From assembly GCF_013705725.1 (NCBI RefSeq), contig NZ_CP055481.1, positions 2,976,001 to 3,040,000 on the forward strand: DNA of 64,000 bases, written 5' to 3'. Positions 1 through 8,938 of the stretch are shown in pieces. Both the position numbers and the translations under genes were made by a program. The notes beneath the pieces are model-generated. The model saw nothing but the letters and a program-made list of their open reading frames with translations, searched no databases and was not told the origin of the DNA. Each line of letters starts with the position of its first letter. Positions within the stretch are counted from its first letter, which is position 1. Source of the DNA: Klebsiella sp. RHBSTW-00484. Its GTDB lineage: Bacteria; Pseudomonadota; Gammaproteobacteria; Enterobacterales; Enterobacteriaceae.

Positions 1-687
1 AACAATATTATTCGCGTTGAAAACGGCTGGAAGTCACTGATTGTTGCTCATTACGAATATTCATACCGTGACGATGTGATGATTAAATACGACCCCGGCA
101 GTACGGATAGTATCGTCTATTCCATTCTTCAACGCCCCGATCCAGAGCTGGTCGATAGCACCGATTATACGGTAGAGACTTACACTCTTGATCCCACCAG
201 TGGCAAGGTGGAAAAAACGCAGAGCACCACGCGCAGCGAGGCAAGCTTAAAAAAAGAGGCATGGGTGGGCTACTGCGAAACTCAGGAGTGCACCAGTCGG
301 GTAGCGTCTCCGGATGGGAAATGGCGCCTGGCGTCGCGCGATGATTATGACGAAGGGATGTTCTATTTCCCGGCAGACAGGCCGGATCAGGGGATTAATG
401 TATTTCTGGCGCAGGGGGATACTTCAAAGGGTAATGATTTCGGATATATGCGCAACTATGCCTGGGGCGATGAGAATTCATTTTATTTTGATAACGACGG
501 CGGTTATGCCTGCATCTGGAAAACAGACATTAAAAATAAAACCACTCAGCGTATATTACCGGTGGAAGGGATGTTGCAGCCTTACTATCTGAATTATAAC
601 GATGAGGATATGGTCGTTGCCTCATACCGCTCTTATTCGGAACGAGATAAAAAGCACCATTACGAGATTTATATCGCTAAAAAATAA
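1..687 (+). CDS. C-terminal part of an unknown protein (5' end outside window)
   Basis: The reading frame is open from the first base and ends in TAA, giving 228 visible residues; the start lies upstream of the window. I do not recognise the family. The visible part is rich in Tyr, Asp and Trp and contains a VASPDGKWRLASRDD stretch of the kind found in beta-propeller blades, so a propeller-like or sensor domain is possible. Two cysteines sit close together (YCETQEC), which would suit an exported protein with a disulfide, but no signal peptide can be seen because the N-terminus is missing. It converges on yddG. Function unknown. Confidence 0.75.
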   Translation, partial: NNIIRVENGWKSLIVAHYEYSYRDDVMIKYDPGSTDSIVYSILQRPDPELVDSTDYTVETYTLDPTSGKVEKTQSTTRSEASLKKEAWVGYCETQECTSRVASPDGKWRLASRDDYDEGMFYFPADRPDQGINVFLAQGDTSKGNDFGYMRNYAWGDENSFYFDNDGGYACIWKTDIKNKTTQRILPVEGMLQPYYLNYNDEDMVVASYRSYSERDKKHHYEIYIAKK

Positions 688-728
688 AGTCCCGATGGCG
701 GCGAAAGATATCCGCCGCCACGGGCAGC

Positions 729-1607
729 TTAGCGCCGGGTCGCCTGCCAGCAGAGCAGGGACCCGATGCACACCATCCCGGCACCCTGCCAGAATGACCA
801 CGACAGCGCGGCGCTCAGCAGGACCGCCGCCAACGCCGACGAGAGTACCGGGGTAAAGTAAGAAGCCGCAGCCAAAAGGCTAACATTACCGTGCAGGATC
901 CCGACGTTCCACGCCGCATAGCCCAACCCCAGCGCGATCGAAAGGGTGATAAGTTTAATGATCACCGGCCAGCTAAAGACCATCGGTGGCTGCTCGCTGA
1001 ACAGGAATTTCAGCCACAGGGTCAGGGCGGTGAGCAGGACAAACAGAGTAATGCCGTTTTTGCCTTTTGCGTATTTGGCGGTGACCGTGCAGTAGGCCGC
1101 CCAGATAAACGCGCCGACAAAGGCCAGAATATAGCTCAGTGGACTGGAGACTACGTTGCTGATTATTTCATCGATATTCAGACCGTGCTCACCGCCTAAT
1201 ACCCAGGTAACGCCAAATAACGCCAGTAACAATCCGGGGATCACCAGCCAGCTGCTTTTTTGCCCGTTAAACAAGATGGCGAATAAAATCGTCAGGCTGG
1301 GCCACAGGTAATTGACCATTCCTACTTCAATCGCCTGCTGGCGGGTTCCGGCTAATCCTACCGACAGCGCCAGGCAAATTTCATAGCTGACGAACAGCAG
1401 GCTACCTGCCAGTAAGTAGGGACGGGGGATTTGGCGTATTTGCGGGAAGCCGACGGTAAAGATCAGCAAAATACCGCTCAGACTGTAGATCATCGCCGCG
1501 CCGCCCACCGGGCCAAGCCCTTCACTAACGCCGCGTATCAACCCGACCATCGTACTCCAGAGAATAATGGCGGCGAATCCAATCAGCGTAGCTCTCTTCT
1601 TTTCCAT
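729..1607 (-). CDS. yddG: Aromatic amino acid exporter YddG (DMT superfamily)
   Basis: This 292-residue protein has about ten hydrophobic segments and two EamA-type halves, matching the length and texture of E. coli YddG, an inner-membrane exporter of aromatic amino acids and paraquat. It begins MEKKRATLIGFAAIILWSTM and contains the conserved QAIEVGMVNYLWPSLTILF region in the first half. As in E. coli, it is divergent from fdnG and shares its upstream region. The position next to fdnGHI is the main support for the symbol, together with the remembered sequence. Nothing appears truncated. Confidence 0.92.
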   Translation of the reverse strand: MEKKRATLIGFAAIILWSTMVGLIRGVSEGLGPVGGAAMIYSLSGILLIFTVGFPQIRQIPRPYLLAGSLLFVSYEICLALSVGLAGTRQQAIEVGMVNYLWPSLTILFAILFNGQKSSWLVIPGLLLALFGVTWVLGGEHGLNIDEIISNVVSSPLSYILAFVGAFIWAAYCTVTAKYAKGKNGITLFVLLTALTLWLKFLFSEQPPMVFSWPVIIKLITLSIALGLGYAAWNVGILHGNVSLLAAASYFTPVLSSALAAVLLSAALSWSFWQGAGMVCIGSLLCWQATRR

Positions 1608-1688
1608 ATTTAACCTGATATTGCTTCAAATGCAGTCGGGTTTTATAACACTTTTTATTGGCTTCAGGGGGATATTTTACTTAACGCT

Positions 1689-1800
1689 TAATACTAATGG
1701 GGTAATGAATTTCGACGTTCCTGACTATTAAGGGGGCATGCGTTTTGGACATTGATTTGACGCAAATAAAACAGGGGGATTACTGTTAGTTTCCCTCCAC
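1689..1800 (+). promoter_or_regulatory. Putative fdnG promoter region with FNR-like and NarL-like sites
   Basis: An FNR-like site TTGATTTGACGCAA (1752-1765) matches TTGAT-N4-ATCAA except in the second half. E. coli fdnG is activated by FNR at about -42, which would place transcription start near 1800. Upstream, TAATACT-AA-TGGGGTA (1689-1704) resembles a 7-2-7 NarL site. A T-rich stretch around 1786-1793 could hold the -10 element. The assignment rests on motif match and on the known anaerobic/nitrate control of fdnGHI; the NarL-like part is weak. Confidence 0.45.
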
Positions 1801-1812
1801 GATGAATAAGAA

Positions 1813-1950
1813 CCTATCCCATTAGGCTATTTTATTCGCCATTTTGTCGCTGGGCAGTGCTCAAAATCCTCACGTACTCTGTGTACGCTCCGGTTTCTGC
1901 GCGCAGTCCAACGCCAAACTGACTTCAACAATTACGCCTACTGGGATAGG
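1813..1950. repeat. 138-bp inverted-repeat (MITE-like) element in the fdnG leader
   Basis: The segment begins CCTATCCCATTAGGC and ends GCCTACTGGGATAGG; the two 15-base ends are inverted copies with one mismatch. Inside, CGTAC and GTACG form a further small inverted repeat (around 1873-1889). There is no credible coding content; the ATG at 1844 that opens into the fdnG frame lies inside this element and is not the fdnG start. It lies between the putative promoter and the fdnG start at 1979, so it would be in the 5' untranslated region. I recall similar sequences dispersed in Klebsiella-like genomes but cannot name the family. Confidence 0.7.
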
Positions 1951-1978
1951 CCCAGAACATCCCGCATGGAGGGGAATA

Positions 1979-4900
1979 ATGGACGTCAGCCGCAGAAAGT
2001 TTTTTAAAATCTGCGCAGGCGGTATGGCCGGAACAACAGTTGCTGCATTGGGTTTTGCACCCAAAATGGCGCTGGCTCAGGCGCGCAACTATAAATTGCT
2101 GCGTGCGAAAGAGATCCGCAACACCTGCACATACTGTTCCGTGGGCTGCGGGCTATTAATGTATAGCCTGGGCGACGGCGCGAAAAACGCGAAAGAATCG
2201 ATTTACCATATTGAAGGGGACTCCGATCACCCGGTTAGCCGCGGTGCGCTATGCCCGAAAGGCGCGGGTCTGCTGGACTACGTCCATAGCGAAAACCGTC
2301 TGCGCTATCCGCAATACCGTGCGCCGGGTTCAGATAAATGGCAGCGTATCTCCTGGGATGAGGCATTTACCCGCATCGCTAAACTGATGAAAGCCGACCG
2401 CGACGCCAACTTTATCGAGAAAAACGAACAGGGCGTCCCGGTGAATCGTTGGCTCTCCACCGGGATGCTGTGCGCCTCGGCGGCCAGTAATGAGACCGGT
2501 ATGCTGACGCAGAAGTTTGTGCGATCTCTCGGCATGCTGGCGGTAGATAACCAGGCGCGCGTCTGACACGGACCAACGGTAGCAAGTCTTGCTCCAACAT
2601 TTGGTCGCGGTGCGATGACCAACCACTGGGTTGATATCAAAAACGCTAACGTCGTGGTGGTGATGGGCGGTAACGCCGCTGAAGCCCATCCGGTGGGATT
2701 CCGCTGGGCGATGGAAGCAAAAAACAACAACGATGCGACGCTTATCGTCGTCGACCCGCGCTTTACGCGCACGGCGTCGGTGGCTGATATCTATGCGCCG
2801 ATTCGCTCTGGTACCGACATTACTTTCCTGTCGGGCGTTCTGCTGTACCTGATTCAAAATAACAAAATCAATGCGGAGTACGTTAAACACTACACCAACG
2901 CTAACCTGCTGATTCGTGAAGATTTCGGTTTTGAGGATGGCCTGTTCAGCGGCTACGATGCTGAAAAACGTCAGTACGATAAATCTTCGTGGAACTATCA
3001 GTTCGACGAAAACGGCTACGCCATGCGCGATGAAACTCTGCAACATCCTCGCTGCGTGTGGAACCTGCTGAAACAGCACGTTTCCCGCTATACGCCAGAG
3101 GTGGTGGAGAACATCTGCGGCACGCCGAAAGCCGATTTCCTCAAAGTGTGCGAAGTGCTGGCCTCTACCAGCGCAGCGGACAGAACCACCACCTTCCTGT
3201 ACGCGCTGGGCTGGACGCAGCATACCGTTGGGGCGCAGAACATCCGCACCATGGCGATGATCCAGCTGCTGCTTGGCAATATGGGCATGGCGGGCGGCGG
3301 CGTGAACGCGCTGCGTGGTCACTCCAATATCCAGGGATTAACCGACTTAGGTCTGCTCTCGACCAGTCTGACTGGTTATCTGACGCTGCCATCTGAAAAA
3401 CAGACGAGCCTGCAAAGCTACCTGGCGGCGAATACACCAAAAGCAACGCTTGCCGATCAGGTGAACTACTGGAGCAACTATCCGAAGTTCTTCGTCAGCC
3501 TGATGAAATCCTTCTATGGCGACGCGGCGCAGAAAGAGAACGACTGGGGCTTTAACTGGTTACCTAAGTGGGACCAGGCTTACGACGTTATCAAGTATTT
3601 CAATATGATGGATAACGGCAAAGTCACCGGCTATATCTGCCAGGGTTTTAACCCGGTGGCTTCGTTCCCGGACAAAAACAAAGTTGTCCGCAGTCTGAGC
3701 AAACTGAAGTACATGGTGGTTATCGATCCGCTGGTCACCGAAACATCGACCTTCTGGCAAAACCACGGCGAGTCTAACGACGTCGATTCCGCCGCGATTC
3801 AGACTGAAGTATTCCGTCTGCCGTCCACCTGCTTTGCCGAAGAAGATGGCTCGATCGCCAACTCCGGGCGCTGGTTGCAGTGGCACTGGAAAGGTCAGGA
3901 TGCGCCGGGCGAAGCGCGTAACGACGGCGAAATTCTGGCCGGTATTTACCACCGTCTGCGTGAGATGTATCGCACTGAAGGCGGCAAAGGCGTCGAACCG
4001 CTGCTGAAGATGGGCTGGAACTACAAACAGCCGGATCATCCGGAGTCGGAAGAGATCGCCAAAGAGAACAACGGCTATGCACTGGAAGATCTATACGACG
4101 CCAACGGTGTGCTGCTGGCGAAGAAAGGCCAACTGCTGAACAGCTTCGCGCTGCTGCGTGATGACGGTAGCACCGCTTCGTCTTGCTGGATCTACACCGG
4201 GAGCTGGACCGAACAGGGCAACCAGATGGCCAACCGCGATAACGCTGACCCGTCAGGGCTTGGCAATACGCTGGGCTGGGCATGGGCGTGGCCGCTCAAC
4301 CGCCGCGTGCTGTATAACCGCGCCTCGGCGGATATCAACGGTAAACCGTGGGATGCGAAACGGATGCTGATCCAGTGGAACGGTAGCAAGTGGGTCGGGA
4401 ATGATATTCCGGACTTCAATACCGCGCCGCCGGGCAGTAAAACCGGGCCGTTTATCATGCAGCAGGAAGGTCTTGGCCGCCTGTTTGCGCTGGATAAGCT
4501 GGCTGAAGGGCCGTTCCCTGAGCACTACGAGCCGATGGAAACGCCGCTGGGTACCAACCCGCTGCATCCGAACGTCATCTCCAGTCCGGTGGTGCGCTTG
4601 TATGAAGAAGATGCCCTGCGTTTAGGTAAGAAGGACAAGTTCCCGTACGTCGGTACCACTTATCGTCTGACCGAGCATTTCCATACCTGGACTAAGCATG
4701 CGCTGCTCAATTCGATTGCGCAGCCAGAACAGTTTGTCGAAATCAGCGAAGGTCTGGCGAGCGCGAAGGGGATTGCCAATGGCGATCGGGTGACGGTCAG
4801 CAGCAAGCGCGGCTTTATTCGCGCGGTGGCCGTGGTAACCCGCCGTCTGCAAACGCTCAACGTTAATGGTCAGCAGGTGGAAACCGTCGGGATCCCGCTG

Positions 4901-5026
4901 CACTGGGGTTTTGAAGGCGTGGCCCGCAAAGGTTACATCGCCAATACCCTGACGCCGAACGTGGGTGATTCCAACTCGCAAACGCCGGAGTACAAGGCGT
5001 TTCTGGTCAACATCGAGAAAGCGTAA
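1979..5026 (+). CDS. fdnG: Formate dehydrogenase-N alpha subunit, selenoprotein
   Basis: FdnG is the periplasm-facing catalytic subunit that oxidises formate to CO2 at a bis-MGD molybdenum centre and passes electrons through FdnH and FdnI to menaquinone. The frame runs through an in-frame TGA (2564-2566), read as selenocysteine 196 in VDNQARV-U-HGPT. With that codon the protein is 1015 residues, the length I recall for E. coli FdnG. A Tat signal (SRRKFF, residues 4-9) is followed by the [4Fe-4S] cysteines C50, C53 and C57 and a later CPKG. The start at 1979 gives the known MDVSRRKFF N-terminus; the longer open frame from 1844 comes from the upstream repeat. The stop lies 11 bases before fdnH. 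Confidence 0.97.
2564..2608 (+). promoter_or_regulatory. Bacterial SECIS element of fdnG
   Basis: The UGA at 2564-2566 is followed at once by a stem-loop within the coding sequence: GACCAA (2571-2576) pairs with TTGGTC (2601-2606), and AGCAAG (2581-2586) pairs with CTTGCT (2588-2593), giving an upper stem. This is the expected place and type of the SelB-binding hairpin that directs selenocysteine insertion in bacterial formate dehydrogenases. Confidence 0.88.
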
Positions 5027-5037
5027 GGAGCGAATGA

Positions 5038-5922
5038 ATGGCGATGGAAACTCAGGACATCATTAAACGCTCCGCCACCAACCCGATCACGCCCGCGCCG
5101 CGCGCGCGGGATTTTAAGGCGGAAGTGGCAAAGCTGATTGATGTCTCCTCCTGCGTGGGCTGCAAAGCCTGCCAGGTGGCCTGTTCCGAGTGGAACGATA
5201 TCCGCGATGACGTTGGGCACTGCGTCGGGGTTTACGATAACCCCGCCGATCTCAGCGCTAAGTCCTGGACGGTGATGCGTTTTAGCGAAACCGAGCAGAA
5301 CGGCAAGCTGGAGTGGCTGATTCGTAAAGATGGCTGTATGCACTGTGAGGATCCGGGCTGCCTGAAGGCTTGCCCGTCTGCCGGGGCGATTATTCAGTAC
5401 GCTAACGGTATCGTCGACTTCCAGCAGGAGAACTGCATCGGCTGCGGCTACTGCATCGCAGGGTGTCCATTTAACGTCCCGCGCCTCAACAAAGAGGATA
5501 ACCGGGTCTATAAATGCACGCTGTGCGTTGACCGGGTCAGCGTCGGCCAGGAACCGGCCTGTGTGAAGACTTGCCCAACCGGTGCTATCCATTTCGGCAC
5601 CAAGAAAGAGATGCTGGAAGTGGCGCATGAGCGGGTAGAAAAGCTGAAGAAACGCGGCTATCCGCACGCTGGCGTTTACAACCCGCCGGGCGTCGGGGGT
5701 ACGCATGTGATGTACGTACTGCATCATGCCGATCGGCCGGAGTTGTACCATAACCTGCCGAAAGAGCCGCAGATCGATACCTCTATCAATCTGTGGAAAG
5801 GGGCGTTGAAGCCGCTTTCCGCCATCGGTTTTGTCGCCACCTTTGCCGGGCTGATTTATCACTACATCGGGATTGGGCCGAACAAGGAAGTGGATGACGA
5901 TGAGGAGGAGCATGATGAGTAA
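5038..5922 (+). CDS. fdnH: Formate dehydrogenase-N beta (iron-sulfur) subunit
   Basis: This 294-residue subunit carries electrons from FdnG to the cytochrome subunit through four [4Fe-4S] clusters. Ferredoxin-like motifs are visible: C39-x2-C42-x2-C45-x3-C49, then [24 protein letters not shown] and CTLC...CVKTC. One transmembrane helix near residues 255-275 anchors it, followed by an acidic tail ([11 protein letters not shown]). The length equals E. coli FdnH. It follows fdnG by 11 bases with a GGAG-type ribosome site, and its last codons overlap the fdnI start. Confidence 0.97.
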   Translation: MAMETQDIIKRSATNPITPAPRARDFKAEVAKLIDVSSCVGCKACQVACSEWNDIRDDVGHCVGVYDNPADLSAKSWTVMRFSETEQNGKLEWLIRKDGCMHCEDPGCLKACPSAGAIIQYANGIVDFQQENCIGCGYCIAGCPFNVPRLNKEDNRVYKCTLCVDRVSVGQEPACVKTCPTGAIHFGTKKEMLEVAHERVEKLKKRGYPHAGVYNPPGVGGTHVMYVLHHADRPELYHNLPKEPQIDTSINLWKGALKPLSAIGFVATFAGLIYHYIGIGPNKEVDDDEEEHDE

Positions 5923-6571
5923 ATCGAAAATGATTGTGCGCACGAAGTTTATCGACCGCGCCTGTCACTGGACGGTGGTGATTTGCTTCTTTCTGGTCTC
6001 GCTATCGGGAATTTCGTTTTTCTTCCCGACCCTGCAATGGCTGACCGAAACCTTCGGTACGCCGCAGATGGGACGTATTCTGCATCCGTTCTTTGGCGTG
6101 CTGATTTTCGTCGCCCTGATGTTTATGTTCGTGCGTTTCGTCCATCACAATATCCCCGATAAACAGGATATTCCGTGGCTGAAGGGAATTGTCGAGGTAC
6201 TGAAGGGCAACGAACATAAAGTAGCGCGGGTGGGGAAATATAACGCCGGGCAGAAAATGATGTTCTGGACCATTATGAGCATGATTTTTGTCCTGCTGGT
6301 GACCGGGGTGATTATCTGGCGGCCTTATTTTGCCCACTATTTCCCGATTCAGGTGATTCGCTATAGCCTGCTGATTCACGCGACCTCGGCGATTATTCTT
6401 ATCCATGCGATTCTGATCCATATGTATATGGCATTCTGGGTTAAAGGATCGATTAAAGGAATGATCGAAGGGAAGGTGAGCCGCCGCTGGGCGAAGAAGC
6501 ATCACCCGCGCTGGTATCGCGACGTGGAGCGTATGGAAGCGAAGAAAGAAAGTCGTGAAGGGCTGAAGTAA
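5915..6571 (+). CDS. fdnI: Formate dehydrogenase-N gamma subunit, cytochrome b556
   Basis: FdnI is the membrane di-heme cytochrome b that passes electrons to menaquinone. The 218-residue protein has four membrane segments and histidines in [24 protein letters not shown] and [11 protein letters not shown] that fit heme and quinone sites. The start was set at 5915 ([12 protein letters not shown]), matching the E. coli N-terminus; it overlaps fdnH by 8 bases behind GAGGAGG, so the two are probably translationally coupled. An ATG three bases earlier is an alternative. Confidence 0.96.
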   Translation: MSKSKMIVRTKFIDRACHWTVVICFFLVSLSGISFFFPTLQWLTETFGTPQMGRILHPFFGVLIFVALMFMFVRFVHHNIPDKQDIPWLKGIVEVLKGNEHKVARVGKYNAGQKMMFWTIMSMIFVLLVTGVIIWRPYFAHYFPIQVIRYSLLIHATSAIILIHAILIHMYMAFWVKGSIKGMIEGKVSRRWAKKHHPRWYRDVERMEAKKESREGLK

Positions 6572-6587
6572 GCCTTAGCTATGGTTC

Positions 6588-6612
6588 CCCGCTCCGGTGA
6601 TTACGGAGCGGG
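6588..6612. terminator. Hairpin between the convergent fdnI and ccdB genes
   Basis: CCCGCTCCG (6588-6596) and CGGAGCGGG (6604-6612) form a perfect 9-bp stem with a 7-base loop just after fdnI. There is no run of T on either side, so rho-independent termination is not certain, but the place between convergent genes fits a bidirectional stop. Confidence 0.55.
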
Positions 6613-6613
6613 T

Positions 6614-6937
6614 CTACGTGTTAGTGATGAGCGCATCAATTGCGGAAATGACGGTGGTTCTTTCTTTACGTAAATTACAGACTAAATACTTTTCATCCAA
6701 CCTCTGTTTCGCCACGCTGGTTATTCCAGGTGTGTTGAGGAATAGCTTCTGAAACTCGAGGTTTATTAGTGGCGCGGCGGCGTGATAATGACCTGCCATG
6801 TGCATATGATGACTTAGTGGAAGAATTAACCTCGACGATAAATCATCATAGTAATCATGTTGGATCACCATAAGATAAGGTAGTAATTCATTTGTCCTCG
6901 AGGATGGATTACGATAAACATCAAATTGTGCGGCCAT
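6614..6937 (-). CDS. ccdB: CcdB-family toxin
   Basis: The 107-residue protein has the CcdB pattern: MAAQFDVYRNPS at the N-terminus, then PYLMVIQHDYYDDLSSRLILPL, and a C-terminal half with a KQRLDEKYLV segment. CcdB proteins poison DNA gyrase and trap it on cleaved DNA. The C-terminus does not end in the classical Trp-Gly-Ile of F-plasmid CcdB, so gyrase action is inferred from the family rather than seen. Its ATG overlaps the ccdA stop by one base (TAATG on the minus strand), the usual toxin-antitoxin coupling. Confidence 0.9.
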   Translation of the reverse strand: MAAQFDVYRNPSSRTNELLPYLMVIQHDYYDDLSSRLILPLSHHMHMAGHYHAAAPLINLEFQKLFLNTPGITSVAKQRLDEKYLVCNLRKERTTVISAIDALITNT

Positions 6938-7125
6938 TAAATCCCTCCGAAAAACGGGTCTTCCGACAGTAAACCGGCGCGTGCGGTAAATTCATTCATG
7001 GCTTTTATGAATTCCCGGTTCTGCTGGCGGATTTCCGCATCAACAATGGATTGCTGCTGATAGGGCTGCTTAACCGTTACAATATGCTGATTGGCCTGTT
7101 TTTTGTTCATCGCGTTGCTTTTCAT
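6937..7125 (-). CDS. ccdA: CcdA-family antitoxin, short form
   Basis: The C-terminal half, NREFIKAMNEFTARAGLLSEDPFFGGI, matches the CcdA region that wraps CcdB. The chosen ATG at 7125 has an AAGAG ribosome site 7-8 bases upstream and gives 62 residues; an upstream ATG at 7161 lacks one. CcdA proteins are usually 72-80 residues with an N-terminal ribbon-helix-helix DNA-binding domain. Here the N-terminus is reduced (IVTVKQ then directly QQQSIVDAEI), so that domain looks shortened and autoregulation may be weak. It is in one operon with ccdB. Confidence 0.8.
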   Translation of the reverse strand: MKSNAMNKKQANQHIVTVKQPYQQQSIVDAEIRQQNREFIKAMNEFTARAGLLSEDPFFGGI

Positions 7126-7268
7126 TAATAGACTCTTTTCTGTTGATAGCCTTATTATCACTCCACCAAACTTAGAAATAAACGCTATTATTAACTTTGT
7201 TTTTTATTTTGCGAGACGGCTTCCAGCGTAAAGCAACAGAATGAAATATTAACGGTTATCGTAATACC

Positions 7269-7298
7269 CCTCTGCACAGGGAGAACTCTGCGCAGAGG
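7269..7298. terminator. Hairpin downstream of ppk2
   Basis: CCTCTGC (7269-7275) pairs with GCAGAGG (7292-7298) around a 16-base loop, 11 bases past the ppk2 stop on the minus strand. There is no clear T-run, so this is only a probable terminator. Confidence 0.4.
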
Positions 7299-7309
7299 TG
7301 AGGGAAAAA

Positions 7310-8128
7310 TTAATATTTTTCAGCAATAAAGCGGAAGGGGAAATTGGTTGCTTTGACTTTGCCTATTTTGCGTTTTGGTAAGGTAACGTGTTCCACGGGC
7401 AGAGACTCATAGGGTATTTGTGAAAGCAAATGGGTAATAATATTCAGGCGCACGCGTTTCTTATCCTCCGAGCGAGCAACAAACCACGGCGCCCAGGCAG
7501 TATCCGTGGCGGCAAACATCGCATCGCGGGCTTCGGTATAGTCGTCCCAGCGGTTGAAAGACTTAATATCCATCGGCGAGAGCTTCCAGATTTTGCGTCC
7601 GTCGTCGATCCGGTCGCGCAGACGGCGCTCTTGCTCTTGCGGGGTTACCTCCAGCCAGTATTTAAGCAAGATGATCCCGGACTCCACCATGCCACGCTCC
7701 ACCATTGGCGCGCCTTCGAGAAACTTTTGCACCTCTTCGGGGGTACAAAACCCCATCACGCGTTCAACGCCAGCGCGGTTGTACCAACTGCGGTCGAAAA
7801 TCACAATCTCGCCAGCGGCGGGTAGATGCTTGATATAGCGCTGGAAATAGAGCTGACTCTTTTCGCGCTCGGTTGGCGAAGGTAAGGCGACGACGCGGAA
7901 AATTCGCGGACTGACTCGCTCGGTTATCGCTTTGATTGTACCGCCTTTACCGGCGCCGTCGCGGCCTTCAAAGACGATGCACACCTTCAGCCCTTTATGC
8001 ACCACCCAGCGCTGTAACTTCACCAGATCAACGTGTAGCCGACGCAATGCCTTTTCATACTCTTTATTATCGAGCGGAGCGACCTTCATGGCCGTATCGG
8101 ACGCTTTGCCGCTGTTTTTTTTACCCAT
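7310..8128 (-). CDS. ppk2: Polyphosphate kinase 2 (PPK2)
   Basis: A single-domain PPK2 of 272 residues, which transfers phosphate between polyphosphate and nucleotides. The Walker A loop is FEGRDGAGKGGTIKAI, the second motif VIFDRSWYNRAGVERVMGFC contains the DRSWYNR lid region, and PWFVARSEDKKRVRLN follows. The start is at 8128 (MGKKNSGK), which has GGAGA six bases upstream; the open frame extends to 8287 but that stretch has no protein-like character. This family is unrelated to the Ppk1 enzyme found in most enterobacteria. It appears to be a lone gene behind ccdAB. Confidence 0.93.
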   Translation of the reverse strand: MGKKNSGKASDTAMKVAPLDNKEYEKALRRLHVDLVKLQRWVVHKGLKVCIVFEGRDGAGKGGTIKAITERVSPRIFRVVALPSPTEREKSQLYFQRYIKHLPAAGEIVIFDRSWYNRAGVERVMGFCTPEEVQKFLEGAPMVERGMVESGIILLKYWLEVTPQEQERRLRDRIDDGRKIWKLSPMDIKSFNRWDDYTEARDAMFAATDTAWAPWFVARSEDKKRVRLNIITHLLSQIPYESLPVEHVTLPKRKIGKVKATNFPFRFIAEKY

Positions 8129-8235
8129 CTCGATTCTCCGTGCTGCCGTGATATCTCTTTGAAGTGTAATCGTTGAGCGGCAAGGCGGCGGGAAATATTG
8201 CCCGTTATGATACGGCCGGGCGACCGTGTCGTCGT

Positions 8236-8673
8236 TCAGGCAGGAAGCCCGCCATTGATGACCTGAAGGCCGACCTGTTGCCCCCATGAAAGCTCGAGGG
8301 TATTGCCGTCAGGGTCTGCGAAGAAGGCGAAATACCCGACCGGATCGCCCGCCTGTTCAGGTTCCCGGCGTAAGACGCCTTCGCGTCGCGCCTCGACGAC
8401 TTTGTTGTCAATCTCCTGCCGGGTGGCGCAGGCGACGCCGAGGTGGCCGAAGGGACCCAGCGGAGTATCGGCCGGTTGGTCGCTCTGCACCAACACCAGC
8501 GCGAAGGGGCGGGTACGGTCGCTGAGCCATGCCACCTTACGCGCTGAGGGCAAGTCAGGCTCGCGCTGGTGGATAACCGTCATTGCGGTATAACGAGTAT
8601 AAAAATCAATGCTGCTTGCCAGGCAGCGAACGGTAAAAGCGACATGGGTGAAGCCGACATCAACAGGTTGCAT
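8236..8673 (-). CDS. VOC-family (glyoxalase/bleomycin-resistance fold) protein
   Basis: The 145-residue protein starts MQPVDVGFTHVAFTVRCLASSIDFYTRY, the first half of a vicinal-oxygen-chelate fold, and ends in YFAFFADPDGNTLELSW, the usual metal-site strand with Glu. His in FTHVAF, His in PFGHLGVA and Glu in NTLELSW are plausible metal ligands. Substrate is unknown; many relatives act as lyases, dioxygenases or resistance proteins. A GTG at 8709 would add 12 residues, but the ATG at 8673 begins at conserved sequence. The gene stands alone between ppk2 and araJ. Confidence 0.85.
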   Translation of the reverse strand: MQPVDVGFTHVAFTVRCLASSIDFYTRYTAMTVIHQREPDLPSARKVAWLSDRTRPFALVLVQSDQPADTPLGPFGHLGVACATRQEIDNKVVEARREGVLRREPEQAGDPVGYFAFFADPDGNTLELSWGQQVGLQVINGGLPA

Positions 8674-8938
8674 GCTTTTCTCACTCTGTGAATTGCTGAG
8701 GGAGGACACTCTACAACCTTAAGTTAAGTTGAGATCAAGGGGGCGTTTAACCGTTTGAGCCCACTGATTTTTATAGCGGGTCGCTGGTATTTAAACCATT
8801 TTCACGCGGCCCGTCCGGGCTTCGCATGAACGAATCGAGCTGTTATATGGATAAAACCCCCGCCGCGCGTTTTTATCTGGTTTGCTGGTGCTGAATAGTC
8901 AATAATGCCGGCCGTCTTTTCACTCCTGTAACAGATGT

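Noticed and set aside
1844..1978. N-terminal extension of fdnG back to an ATG at 1844
   Set aside because: The extension lies inside the inverted-repeat element and gives no FdnG-like sequence; the ATG at 1979 gives the known Tat signal.
2330..3322. Long open frame of 330 codons on the minus strand inside fdnG
   Set aside because: Antisense frame of a GC-rich gene; composition (many His, Arg, Val) is typical of a shadow.
4933..5943. 336-codon minus-strand frame over fdnH
   Set aside because: Exact antisense of fdnH with no ribosome site or domain; shadow.
8129..8287. 53-codon N-terminal extension of ppk2
   Set aside because: Low-complexity, no homology seen, and a good ribosome site exists for 8128.
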